This document shows, piece after piece, positions 26,028-33,860 of a stretch of 64,000 bases of DNA. Position 1 is the stretch's first letter, and each line of letters begins with the position of its first letter. This DNA is from Streptomyces typhae (GTDB taxonomy: Bacteria > Actinomycetota > Actinomycetes > Streptomycetales > Streptomycetaceae): the NCBI RefSeq assembly GCF_009755605.1, contig NZ_WPNZ01000024.1, positions 62,001 to 126,000 on the forward strand, in the 5' to 3' direction. The notes beneath the pieces are model-generated. The model saw only the letters and a list, made by a program, of their open reading frames with translations, was not told where the DNA came from and ran no database searches. The position numbers and the translations under genes were made by a program.

Positions 26028-26999
26028 TCAGCCGAAGGCGTCCCTGAGCGCCGGGAGCAGCGTCTGCTCCGACCACTTCAGATACGGCTCCTGGGAGTCG
26101 CCGCCGATCTGCACCAGCGCCACCTCCGTGAAACCGGCCTCGACATAGGGCCGTACGGCGTCGACGAAGTCCTCCGGGGCGTCCCCGCAGGGAATGGCGT
26201 CGGCGACGTCGTCGCGCGTCACGAACTGCGTGGCACCGGCGAAGGAGTCCGGGTGCGGCAGCTCCGAGTTCACCTTCCAGCCGCCGCTGAACCAGCGGAA
26301 CTGGTCGTGCGCCCGCGCGATCGCCGCGTCCCGGTCGGTGTCGAAGCAGACGGGCAGCTGCCCCACCCGCGGCTTCCCGGCGCCGCCGTGCCGGTCGAAC
26401 GAGCTGATCAGCTCCGGCTTGGGCTCCGTGGCGATCACCAGGTCGGCGAGCTGCCCTGCCAGCTTGCAGGACTGCTCACCGGACACCGCGATCCCGATGG
26501 GCGGCGGCGCCTCCGGCAGGTCCCACAGGCGCGCCGAATCCACGTCGTAGTGCTTGCCGTGGTGGGTGACGTGGCCGCCGTCGAACAGCGCGCGGATGAT
26601 GCCGACGGCCTCCTCGAACATCTCGTGGCGCACGTCCACGGCCGGCCAGCCGCGACCCACCACATGTTCGTTGAGGTTCTCGCCGGAGCCGAGACCGAGC
26701 CGGAACCTGCCCTCCGAGAGCAGTTGGAGCGTCGCCGCCTTCTGCGCCACCACCGCGGGGTGGTACCGGAACGTCGGGCACGTCACGTACGTCATCAGCG
26801 GGATGCGCGAGGTGGCCTGCGCCGCCGCGCCGAGCACCGTCCACGCGTACGGCGAGTGCCCCTGCGAACGCAGCCAGGGGAAGTAGTGGTCGCTGGTGAC
26901 CGAGAAGTCGAACCCGGCCTCCTCGGCACCGACCACGTGCTGGACGAGCTCACGCGGCCCGGCCTGCTCAGTCATCATCGTGTATCCGATTTGCACCAT
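26028..26999 (-). CDS. F420-dependent LLM-class oxidoreductase
   Basis: 323 residues with a luciferase-like TIM-barrel pattern: IGYTMMTEQ at the start, FDFSVTSDHYFPW near 30-45, and LMTYVTCPTFRYHP and SEGRFRLGLGSGENLNEHVVG near 75-115. This resembles the actinobacterial family related to F420-dependent glucose-6-phosphate dehydrogenase (TIGR03557-like). It should transfer hydride with deazaflavin F420; the substrate is unknown. The ATG at 26999 is preceded by AGGGG and starts the fold; an in-frame ATG a few codons upstream is possible. The next gene on the other strand diverges 135 bases away. Confidence 0.88.
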   Translation of the reverse strand: MVQIGYTMMTEQAGPRELVQHVVGAEEAGFDFSVTSDHYFPWLRSQGHSPYAWTVLGAAAQATSRIPLMTYVTCPTFRYHPAVVAQKAATLQLLSEGRFRLGLGSGENLNEHVVGRGWPAVDVRHEMFEEAVGIIRALFDGGHVTHHGKHYDVDSARLWDLPEAPPPIGIAVSGEQSCKLAGQLADLVIATEPKPELISSFDRHGGAGKPRVGQLPVCFDTDRDAAIARAHDQFRWFSGGWKVNSELPHPDSFAGATQFVTRDDVADAIPCGDAPEDFVDAVRPYVEAGFTEVALVQIGGDSQEPYLKWSEQTLLPALRDAFG

Positions 27000-27134
27000 G
27001 ATGACCGCGTCCCCTCGCATCATCGGATGAAACAGCCGCGTCCGCCGTTCGCAGTAATCAGCAGGAGCGAACGGACGGGGAGCCCGGGGCCGCGTACGGC
27101 ATGATGCTGCCGACCGCGACGACGGAGGGGACCC

Positions 27135-27911
27135 ATGGGCACATACGTGCAGCTCGGTGACGTGAACACCTGGTACGACGAACATGGCGAGCACGGCGGG
27201 GGAGGGCCGCTCGTGCTGATGCACGGCGGGCTCGTGGACGCCCGGTTCTTCGAGCCGAACCTCGGGCCGCTGGCCGAGCGCTTCCACGTCTACACGCCCG
27301 AGCGCCGCGGGCACGGGCACACCCCGGACGTCGAGGGCCCGATCACCTACGGGCTCATGGCCGACGACACCGTCGCGTTCCTCGAGGGGGTCGTGGGCGA
27401 GCCCGCCGACCTGGTCGGGCACAGCGACGGGGCGCTGGTGGCGATGCTGGTGGCCATGCGGCGGCCGGAACTGGTGAAGCGCCTTGTGCTGATCAGCGGC
27501 GGCTTCAACAAGGCGGGCGAGGCCGCGCCGGACGCCGGGTGGGACGTCGACGCGATCTTCGAGTTCCTCGGCCCCGCGTACGCGGAGGTGTCGCCGGACG
27601 ACCCCGAGCACTTCAGGGTGGTGGCCACGAAGATCGGTGAGATGGCCGCGCGGGAGCCGGACCTCCGGGCCGGGGACCTCGCCGCCGTGACCTGCCGGAC
27701 CCTCGTGATGTTCGCCGACGACGACCTGGTGACGATGCGGCACGCCGTCGAGATGTACGAGGCCATGCCGCACGCCGAACTGGCCGTCGTGCCCGGCACC
27801 TCGCACTTCCTCACCCAGGAGAAGCCCGCGCTGGTCAACGCCCTCGTCCTGGACTTCCTCAGCGCCGACAAGCCGCTGCGGACCATCGCGCCCATCCGGC
27901 GAGCGGAGTAA
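27135..27911 (+). CDS. Alpha/beta hydrolase
   Basis: 258 residues with the classical fold: LVLMHGGLVDARFF (oxyanion region, about 26-40), a nucleophile elbow GHSDGA with Ser97, an acidic residue in FADDDLV (about 203) and a His in PGTSHF (about 230). The size and the HGG strand match small cytosolic hydrolases of the 3-oxoadipate enol-lactonase/epoxide-hydrolase type. The substrate is unknown. The ATG at 27135 has GGAGGGG 4 bases upstream. It stands alone, ending at a strong bidirectional hairpin (28000-28028). Confidence 0.9.
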   Translation: MGTYVQLGDVNTWYDEHGEHGGGGPLVLMHGGLVDARFFEPNLGPLAERFHVYTPERRGHGHTPDVEGPITYGLMADDTVAFLEGVVGEPADLVGHSDGALVAMLVAMRRPELVKRLVLISGGFNKAGEAAPDAGWDVDAIFEFLGPAYAEVSPDDPEHFRVVATKIGEMAAREPDLRAGDLAAVTCRTLVMFADDDLVTMRHAVEMYEAMPHAELAVVPGTSHFLTQEKPALVNALVLDFLSADKPLRTIAPIRRAE

Positions 27912-27999
27912 GGGACGGTCCGGCGCGCGGAGCAGAAAACGGACGACGCCCGGCACACGCGCGGCGCACGCGGCACACACGGCACGCGGAAACGACGAC

Positions 28000-28028
28000 T
28001 CGGCCGACCGGAGCATCCGGTCGGCCGA
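28000..28028. terminator. Bidirectional hairpin terminator
   Basis: A perfect 12-bp stem (TCGGCCGACCGG / CCGGTCGGCCGA) with a 5-base loop lies between the convergent alpha/beta hydrolase and DUF4235 genes, 5 bases from the latter's stop. Confidence 0.8.
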
Positions 28029-28032
28029 ACCG

Positions 28033-28308
28033 TCATCCTGGCCAGACGCCGGTCGCCCGGCGCGTCGCGACCGCTCCACCGCGGTCGACGGCGGCCTTGA
28101 CCACGGAGAAGATCGCCCCCTGGAGGGTGGCGGCAAGGAGCACCTCGCCCCAGGCCCGGTCCTCGTCCGTGGCGTCGGGCGCGTCGTCGTCGTGCCCGAG
28201 CTTCTTCCATGCTTGTTTGAACAGCGCCCCGGCCACCATGCCGCTCACGGCACCCAGGGCGAGACCGACCGGCTTGTATGCGATCTTCGCGGCTCGCACG
28301 GGCGTCAC
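28033..28308 (-). CDS. DUF4235 small membrane-associated protein
   Basis: 91 residues. The core KIAYKPVGLALGAVSGMVAG, then FKQAWKKL and DDAPDATDEDR, is the signature I recall for actinobacterial DUF4235 proteins. It has two hydrophobic segments (about 12-28 and 56-72), probably membrane-spanning. Function is unknown; the family is often near stress or cell-envelope genes. The GTG at 28308 overlaps the upstream small gene's stop as GTGA, implying translational coupling. A GTG at 28299 (3 residues shorter) also has a ribosome site and cannot be excluded. Confidence 0.85.
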   Translation of the reverse strand: MTPVRAAKIAYKPVGLALGAVSGMVAGALFKQAWKKLGHDDDAPDATDEDRAWGEVLLAATLQGAIFSVVKAAVDRGGAVATRRATGVWPG

Positions 28309-28475
28309 CAGCGGTACCAACGGCCCCTGCGCCCACCGACTCCGGCGGGGCGCACGAAGAAGCCGACCAGCCACGCCACGATGACGACGGCAGCCACGAG
28401 CCACAGGAACTTGAGGGCGAAGCCCGCCCCGAAAAGGACGAGCGCGAGCAGCAGAACCAGTAGCAAAGGAACCAT
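28305..28475 (-). CDS. Small hydrophobic membrane protein (56 residues)
   Basis: The frame starts at the ATG at 28475 and reads MVPLLLVLLLALVLFGAG, a second hydrophobic stretch (LVAAVVIVAWLVGFFV), then a basic tail ending GRWYRW. The two membrane helices followed by an Arg/Trp tail match a small hydrophobic protein that I recall as common in Streptomyces. AAAGGAACC lies close to the start. Its TGA overlaps the GTG of the DUF4235 gene, so the two form a coupled pair. Function is unknown; a stress-linked membrane role is inference only. Confidence 0.75.
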   Translation of the reverse strand: MVPLLLVLLLALVLFGAGFALKFLWLVAAVVIVAWLVGFFVRPAGVGGRRGRWYRW

Positions 28476-29072
28476 GTCTATCAACCTCCGCCACCCGTGT
28501 GCCCCAGGTCGGCGGCCTCACACACCGGTCACCGTGAAGTAGCCCGGGTGCCAGGCGCCGGCCGCGCCCCTGACCTCGACGTAGGACACCTCGCGGGGGC
28601 CGACCAGGCTCCGGACGCGGCTCGCGAGGAATGCGACAGGTCCGCGTACACAAAGGTCCCCGCCGCGACGGGGGAGCGCGGCGGGGACTTACTCCCGTGT
28701 ACCCGTCGCCGCACGCGCTAATCCATGGGCCTCTCGACTTTCCCGATGCAGGGCCGTGCGTGCGCCACCCCTTGCTGCCGGACATCTTCTCTTCGTACGG
28801 CCGTCCAGGCGAAAAGAATTCGCTTGGGTATGACTGCAACTGCAACTCTACGCGGATAGGTGTGGGCCCAACTCCCCTTTCCGGTGCAGGGATTATGGAG
28901 TTTCGACGCTCAACCTCTTGCGTCGATCACGGCTCGTCTGCCACATTCGCCCCAGCCAAACTGGCATGCACGCGCCAGGTCATCCGTCTGCCGCGCGTGC
29001 ATCACGGCTGCATACCTATGCGGTCGAGGTCCTCATCAAGGACCTTTCATCCCCCACACAATGGAGACGAAC
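28476..29072. other. Intergenic region before the secreted protease
   Basis: About 600 bases without a gene I can defend. It holds a perfect hairpin (28656-28688) and an open minus-strand stretch ending at 28519-28521 whose last residues look protein-like (EVSYVEVRGAAGAWHPGYF) but which has no start codon giving more than 22 residues; it may be a gene remnant. The part from 28760 to 29060 is less GC-rich and probably carries the protease promoter. Confidence 0.5.
28656..28688. terminator. Perfect 12-bp hairpin
   Basis: GTCCCCGCCGCG pairs with CGCGGCGGGGAC across a 9-base loop. It lies upstream of the small membrane gene pair and downstream of nothing obvious on the plus strand. It may terminate or attenuate a minus-strand transcript. 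Confidence 0.55.
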
Positions 29073-29810
29073 GTGCGAATATCCAGACTCGTCCCCGCGC
29101 TCGCGGCCACCGCTCTCGCCGTCCTCGGGCTCGCCCCCACCGCGATGGCACAGACGGCGGCGCAGCCCGCCCCCGCCCCCGCCGTGGCGCAGGGCACCTC
29201 CGCACAGCCGATCATCGGCGGCGGCTACGCCAGCAACGCCCCCTGGGCCGCCCGCCTGTTCTCCAACGGCCGGCAGACCTGTACGGCCACGATCATCGCC
29301 CCGACGTGGATCCTCACCGCCAAGCACTGCGTCAGCGGCGGCGGCCTGTCGTTCCGCATCGGCAGCCTCGACCAGACCACCGGCGGCACCACCGCCAACG
29401 GCGTCAGCGTGCACAACCACTCCTCCGACCTGTCCCTGGTCAAGCTCGACCGCTCCGTCTCCGCCACCTACGCGACCCTCGGCCGGCCCGGCTCGGTCCA
29501 GGTGGGCCAGTCCGTCCAGGTGTACGGCTGGGGCGCGACCTCCCAGTGCGGCTCGGAGATCAACTGCCAGTCCCGCCTCCTGAAGGTCGCCAACGTCACG
29601 GTGACCGGCGGCTGCACCGACGCCTACCAGGGCCAGGCCATCTGCGCCCGCCGCGGCAACGGCATCACCGCGGGCGGTGACTCCGGCGGCCCGATGATGG
29701 CGGGCGGCGTCCAGGTCGGTGTCGCCTCCACCAGTGACCGCCAGACCACGACCGCGTACACCAACGTGACCGCGTACCGGTCCTGGATCCAGAGCATCGC
29801 CGGCGTCTGA
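29073..29810 (+). CDS. Secreted trypsin-like serine protease (S1 family)
   Basis: 245 residues. A signal peptide (RISRLVPALAATALAVLGLA, cleavage near AMA-QT, about 26) is followed by a short Ala/Pro pro-region and the mature start IIGGGYAS. The catalytic triad is visible: His85 in TAKHC, Asp119 in SSDLSL, Ser204 in GGDSGGP. Several Cys residues could form the usual disulfides. It should be exported by Sec and activated by cleavage before IIGG. The GTG at 29073 has GGAG 6 bases upstream; an ATG at 29061 would add 4 residues but has a worse ribosome site. A strong terminator follows. Confidence 0.92.
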   Translation: MRISRLVPALAATALAVLGLAPTAMAQTAAQPAPAPAVAQGTSAQPIIGGGYASNAPWAARLFSNGRQTCTATIIAPTWILTAKHCVSGGGLSFRIGSLDQTTGGTTANGVSVHNHSSDLSLVKLDRSVSATYATLGRPGSVQVGQSVQVYGWGATSQCGSEINCQSRLLKVANVTVTGGCTDAYQGQAICARRGNGITAGGDSGGPMMAGGVQVGVASTSDRQTTTAYTNVTAYRSWIQSIAGV

Positions 29811-29830
29811 TCCAGAAACCCGCACTCTGT

Positions 29831-29865
29831 GTCGCCTCCGCGCGGATCCGTCGCGCGGAGGCGAC
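29831..29865 (+). terminator. 14-bp hairpin terminator after the protease
   Basis: A perfect 14-bp stem (GTCGCCTCCGCGCG / CGCGCGGAGGCGAC) with a 7-base loop starts 20 bases after the protease stop and is followed by GCGTGTTTG. It overlaps a possible GTG start at 29829, which argues that the next gene begins downstream. Confidence 0.85.
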
Positions 29866-29909
29866 GCGTGTTTGTCCGCCCCGCGCACCCGACCCGGCCG
29901 GAGACCTCC

Positions 29910-32327
29910 TTGCGCCCTCGCTCCCCGCGTGTCCTGACCGCCCTCGCCCTCACCCTGGTCGCCGGCCTCGCCGCCCCCACCGCCGACGCGGCGCAGCCGG
30001 CACCCGGGCGAGCGGGCCCCGCGCGGCACGGGACGGCGGCCCCGGCCGGGCCCTCCGCGCTCCCGGCGGCCGCGTACGCGAACGTCCTCGACCTCAAGGG
30101 CGTCCCCGAGGCCGCGCAGCCCGGCGAGTTCAACCCGGTCACCGTCTTCGCCGACCGCGGCGCCTGGCACGCCTACGCGCTGCCCTCGGCGAAGGACCCC
30201 TCCTCGTACGGCGGCTTCTCCGGCCCGCTGTACATCGCTCAGGAGTACCCGTGGTGGCTGAGCAGGTCCTTCAGCCGGGTCCGGCTCACCGAAGCGGGCG
30301 CGGCCCTCGACCTGGCGGCGGGAGGCACCCCCGAATTCACCTCGCTGCCCGGGGTGCTGCGCCAGACCTACCGCCTGCACGGCCTGCGGCTCACTCTGGA
30401 GCTGCGCTTCGCCACCAACAGGACCGCGCTCGTCCGGGCCCGCGTCAGCAACACCGGCCACCAGCCGCGCACCCTCGGCGCCGGGTGGACCGGCACCCTG
30501 CTGCGCCCCGACGCGGCACCCCAGCGGGACGCGCCCGCGCCGATCGCCACCGCGCGCGGGGTCGCGGTGGACTTCGCCCGCGTCCGCGAGAAGTGGGACT
30601 ACCTCACCGACGGCACCGAACGCTTCGAGGTCACCCACCGTGAGGCCGTCCGCACGACGCTCGCGGGCGACTCCTACCGCACCGAACTCGCCGCGCCCCT
30701 CGTCCTGGCCCCCGGTGCGTCGCGCACCCTGGACTGGGCCGAGAGCTACACCTTCACCGCGGCCGAACGGTCCCGCGAGAACGCCGCGGTGCGTGGCGTG
30801 CTCGCCCGCCCCACCGCCACCGCGCTGGCCGGCGACGCCCGTTGGCGCCGGTACGTCGCCGGGGTCACCGCCTCCGTGCCGCCCGCCCGGCGCCGACTGG
30901 CCGTCAAGTCCCTGGAGACCCTGGTCACCAACTGGCGGTCCGCCGCCGGACGCATCCGGCACGACGCCATCAGCCCCTCGATCTCGTACAAGTGGTTCAC
31001 CGGCGGCGTCTGGGCCTGGGACACCTGGAAACAGGCCGTCGGCACCGCCCGGTTCGCCCCCGGACTCGCGAAGTCCCAGATCCGCGCCATGTTCGACCAC
31101 CAGGTCCGCCGGACGTCGGCGACCCGGCCGCAGGACGCCGGGATGGTCCCGGACGCCGTCTTCTTCAACGACACCTCCGACGGCGGCGGCAACTGGAACG
31201 AGCGCAACAGCAAACCGCCGCTCGCCGCCTGGGCCGTGTGGGAGGTCTACCGCAGGAGCGGCGACCGGGCGTTCCTGCGCGAGATGTACCCGAAGCTCGT
31301 CGCGTACCAGGCGTGGTGGTACCGCAACCGCGACCACGACCGCGACGGGCTCGCCGAGTACGGCGCCACGGTCGACCCCGCCAACGACAGCGCCGAGCAG
31401 CGCAGGCTCGCCGCCGCCTGGGAGAGCGGCATGGACAACGCGCCGCGCTTCGACGCGGCCCTCGGCACCGCCGTGGTCGCCAACCGCGACGCGTCCGGCA
31501 CGGTGACCGGCTACTCCCTCACTCAGGAGTCCGTCGACCTCAACGCCTACCTGGCCGCCGACCAGGACCACATCGCCGACATCGCGCGGGCGTCGGGGGA
31601 CGGCGCGGGGGAGCGGCGCTGGCGGGGCCGGGCCGCGGCCACGCACCGCGCCGTCCGCGAGCGGATGTACGACGCGCGGGACGGCTGGTTCCACGACACG
31701 GCCCTCGACGGCGAGCGCCTCACCGCGCGCGGTCGCGGCATCGAGGGCGCCATCCCCCTGTGGACCGGCACCGCGTCGCCCGCGCAGGCCGCAGCCGTCC
31801 GCGACAGACTCACGGACCCCGCGGAGTTCGCCACCCCCGTCCCCTTCCCGACCGTCGCACGCAGCTCCCCCTACTTCGCCCCGCGGCGCTACTGGCGTGG
31901 CCCCGTCTGGCTCGACCAGGCCTACTTCGCCGAGGCGGGCCTCCGGCGCTACGGCCACACCACCGAGGCCCGCACGTTGACCGACCGCCTCGTGACCACC
32001 GCCCAGGGCCTCAAGGCCGACGACCCCGTGATGGAGAACTACGACCCTCTGACCGGAGCCCGCCTCAACTCTCCGAACTTCAGCTGGTCGGCGGCGGTGC
32101 TGTTGCCGATGCTGGGGGGTGACCGGGGGCGCCCGCCCCGGACCGGGCCGGCGCCGAGCGGTCATGTGCCGATGATCCGCAGGGAACCCCACAGGGCCGA
32201 CGTCGCCGCGAGCAGTGTCAGGGGCACGGTGAGCAGGCCGAGGACGGTGAACTCCTTGAGCCGGACCTCGTGGTCGTGGTGGTGGATGATGCGCCGCCAC
32301 AGGAGCGTGGCCAGCGAACCCGCGTAG
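29910..32327 (+). CDS. Secreted glycoside hydrolase, MGH1 type (GH63-like alpha/alpha barrel)
   Basis: 805 residues as read. The TTG at 29910 is preferred because GGAG lies 6 bases upstream and it opens directly on a signal peptide (RVLTALALTLVAGLAAP, cleavage near ADA-AQ). After an N-terminal beta-rich region, the catalytic barrel shows SYKWFTGGVWAWDTWKQAVG (about 365-385), NDTSDGGGNWNERNSKPP, DRDGLAEYG, WESGMDNAPR and YWRGPVWLDQAYFAEAG, as in MGH1/GH63 glucosidases acting on alpha-linked sugars. It probably releases glucose or mannose from oligosaccharides outside the cell. Homologous C-termini usually end near the motif FSWSAA..LL. Here the frame runs on for over 60 basic, low-complexity residues that overlap the convergent transporter gene by 166 bases (see findings on the G6 tract at 32114-32119). 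Confidence 0.85.
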   Translation: MRPRSPRVLTALALTLVAGLAAPTADAAQPAPGRAGPARHGTAAPAGPSALPAAAYANVLDLKGVPEAAQPGEFNPVTVFADRGAWHAYALPSAKDPSSYGGFSGPLYIAQEYPWWLSRSFSRVRLTEAGAALDLAAGGTPEFTSLPGVLRQTYRLHGLRLTLELRFATNRTALVRARVSNTGHQPRTLGAGWTGTLLRPDAAPQRDAPAPIATARGVAVDFARVREKWDYLTDGTERFEVTHREAVRTTLAGDSYRTELAAPLVLAPGASRTLDWAESYTFTAAERSRENAAVRGVLARPTATALAGDARWRRYVAGVTASVPPARRRLAVKSLETLVTNWRSAAGRIRHDAISPSISYKWFTGGVWAWDTWKQAVGTARFAPGLAKSQIRAMFDHQVRRTSATRPQDAGMVPDAVFFNDTSDGGGNWNERNSKPPLAAWAVWEVYRRSGDRAFLREMYPKLVAYQAWWYRNRDHDRDGLAEYGATVDPANDSAEQRRLAAAWESGMDNAPRFDAALGTAVVANRDASGTVTGYSLTQESVDLNAYLAADQDHIADIARASGDGAGERRWRGRAAATHRAVRERMYDARDGWFHDTALDGERLTARGRGIEGAIPLWTGTASPAQAAAVRDRLTDPAEFATPVPFPTVARSSPYFAPRRYWRGPVWLDQAYFAEAGLRRYGHTTEARTLTDRLVTTAQGLKADDPVMENYDPLTGARLNSPNFSWSAAVLLPMLGGDRGRPPRTGPAPSGHVPMIRREPHRADVAASSVRGTVSRPRTVNSLSRTSWSWWWMMRRHRSVASEPA

Positions 32328-33421
32328 GTGAGGTTCGGGCCGAGGTTCACCCCGATGAGGACGGCGAGGACCGCTCCGGGGCCGGAAGGGGCCGCCAGCG
32401 GTGCGAGGGCGAGCACCGCGGGCAGGTTGTTGATGAGGTTGGCGAGGACGGCGGCGAGCGCGGCGGTGCCGAGCAGCGCGGGCAGCGCCGTACCGTCGGG
32501 CAGGACGTGGCCGAGCGCGTCGCCGAGGCCGTTGTCGAGCACGGCGCGTACGACGATGCCGAGCGCGAGGACGAACGCGAGGAACGGCAGCGCTGCGGAC
32601 CGCACCACGGCCACCGGCGTGGTGCGGCGCAGGGCCAGCGCGCGGACCGCCATGACGAGCGCACCGGCCGCGGCGGCCCACGCCGGGTCGATCCCGGCCG
32701 CGGAGGCGAGGGCGAACCCGACGAGCGTCGCCGCCACCGTCCCCATCGCGAACAGCGGGAGCCGCACGGCCTCCCGCTCCCCCTCGTCCTCCACGGGAGC
32801 GGCCAGCTCGGCCGCGAAGAAGCGGCGGAACACGGCGTACTCGACGGCGATCGCGACCAGCCACGGCAGCAGCATCAGGAGCGCGAAACGCGTGAAGGAC
32901 AGACCCGTGGCCGTGAACGCCAGCAGATTCGTCAGGTTCGACACCGGGAGCAGCAGCGACGCCGTGTTCGACAGATGGGCGCACGCATAGGCGTGGGGCT
33001 TCGCCCGGGTCCCCATGCGGGTGGCGGTCGCGAACACCACCGGCGTCAGCAGGACCACCGTGGCGTCCAGGCTGAGCGCCGCCGTGATCACCGACGCGAG
33101 GGCGAACACCGCCCCGAGGAGCCGCTGCGGCCGGTGCCGCGCCCACCGGGCCATCCAGGTGCCGCAGGCCCGGAACAGGCCCTCGTCGGCGCAGAGCTTG
33201 GCGAGCACGAGCACGGCAGCCAGGAACCCGATCACCGGCCCGAGCCGCCCGGCCTCCGCGCGCACGTCGTCGAGCGGGATCGCACCACCGACGATCACCA
33301 GGGCGGCGGCGGGCACGGCGAACACCGCCTCCGGCCGCCCGAAGGGGCGCACGACGGCACACACGAGCACCACGATCAGCGCGGCGACGGACAGCGACTC
33401 AAGGAGCATGGCGTCGATCAT
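32162..33421 (-). CDS. ArsB/NhaD-type (SLC13-like) membrane transporter
   Basis: 419 residues, with about eleven hydrophobic segments along the whole length. Motifs such as VITAALSLDATVVLLTPVV and LSNTASLLLPVSNLTNLLAF, and later LANLINNLPAVLAL with GVNLGPNLTYAGSLATLLW, are the paired NxLP/GxN re-entrant loops of the ion-transporter superfamily that includes arsenite pump ArsB and NhaD. It could export arsenite or carry sodium or dicarboxylate; no ArsR or ArsC lies beside it. The ATG at 33421 has no good ribosome site, and the ATG at 33409 is possible. Two tandem palindromes lie 47 bases upstream. Confidence 0.88.
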   Translation of the reverse strand: MIDAMLLESLSVAALIVVLVCAVVRPFGRPEAVFAVPAAALVIVGGAIPLDDVRAEAGRLGPVIGFLAAVLVLAKLCADEGLFRACGTWMARWARHRPQRLLGAVFALASVITAALSLDATVVLLTPVVFATATRMGTRAKPHAYACAHLSNTASLLLPVSNLTNLLAFTATGLSFTRFALLMLLPWLVAIAVEYAVFRRFFAAELAAPVEDEGEREAVRLPLFAMGTVAATLVGFALASAAGIDPAWAAAAGALVMAVRALALRRTTPVAVVRSAALPFLAFVLALGIVVRAVLDNGLGDALGHVLPDGTALPALLGTAALAAVLANLINNLPAVLALAPLAAPSGPGAVLAVLIGVNLGPNLTYAGSLATLLWRRIIHHHDHEVRLKEFTVLGLLTVPLTLLAATSALWGSLRIIGT

Positions 33422-33467
33422 TCACGCCGCACGCCGCGCCGCGGCGACCGCCCCCGCGAGCGGGGTG

Positions 33468-33503
33468 CTCGTACGAGGTACCTGCCTCGTACGAGGTACC
33501 TGC
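33468..33503. promoter_or_regulatory. Tandem 18-bp repeat containing the palindrome CTCGTACGAG
   Basis: CTCGTACGAGGTACCTGC occurs twice with no gap (33468-33485, 33486-33503). Each copy contains a perfect 10-bp palindrome and a GGTACC. It lies 47 bases before the transporter start and 50 bases before the divergent small genes. Two identical sites spaced 18 bp apart look like an operator pair. Confidence 0.65.
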
Positions 33504-33552
33504 TGGGTCGAGAAACGTGCTTCACCTTCGGTATCGCGGGCACCAGTGCCTC

Positions 33553-33627
33553 ATGAAGATACTCGTCGTCCTCGTGATCATCGGCCTGGCCGCGGCCTGG
33601 TACCTGCAATCGCGAAAGCGCCGATGA
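33553..33627 (+). CDS. Possible 24-residue single-pass membrane peptide
   Basis: The frame reads MKILVVLVIIGLAAAWYLQS and ends RKRR: one membrane helix with a positive tail, topologically sensible. Its TGA overlaps the ATG of the next gene as ATGA, the usual sign of a real translated upstream frame in Streptomyces. No clear ribosome site precedes it. Function is unknown. Confidence 0.45.
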   Translation: MKILVVLVIIGLAAAWYLQSRKRR

Positions 33628-33860
33628 CCGCGCACCCTGGAGGCATGGCCGGCACAGCGCCGATAGTCGTGCATCCACCGTCCGGCACGGGAGGCCGTCG
33701 GGTGACCGTGCGCGGAGAGATCCTCGGGCTCGCCCACAGCGACGAGGACGTGATCGAGTTCCTGCGGCGCGCCGGTCTGCCGGAGGCCGCGGGGCTGCTC
33801 GACGACCCCGCGTGGGTGAAGTGGCGGGGCGGTCACGCCCACCACTACGAGGCGGCGTGA
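33624..33860 (+). CDS. Small conserved-looking protein of unknown function
   Basis: 78 residues: MTAHPGGMAGTAPIVVHPPS, then RRVTVRGEILGLAHSDEDVIEFLRR..GL and a C-terminus WVKWRGGHAHHYEAA. I recall similar small proteins (IVVHPPS...GG.RVTV.G..LG.A.S..DV.EFLRRAGL) across Streptomyces, with no known function. The ATG at 33624 overlaps the preceding peptide's stop; an ATG at 33645 behind GGAGG is the alternative. The 3' end overlaps the convergent sigma factor gene by 16 bases. Confidence 0.7.
   Translation: MTAHPGGMAGTAPIVVHPPSGTGGRRVTVRGEILGLAHSDEDVIEFLRRAGLPEAAGLLDDPAWVKWRGGHAHHYEAA

Noticed and set aside
29829..29909. GTG at 29829 as start of the glycoside hydrolase
   Set aside because: It lies at the edge of the protease terminator hairpin and would put a basic 27-residue extension before the signal peptide; the TTG at 29910 has a proper ribosome site.
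29016..33362. A minus-strand open frame of about 1450 codons across the protease and glycoside hydrolase
   Set aside because: No recognisable motifs; both plus-strand genes have clear catalytic residues and signal peptides.
32162..33421. Firm call as arsenite efflux pump (arsB)
   Set aside because: The family fits, but no arsR, arsC or arsenic-responsive element is recognisable, so substrate is left open.
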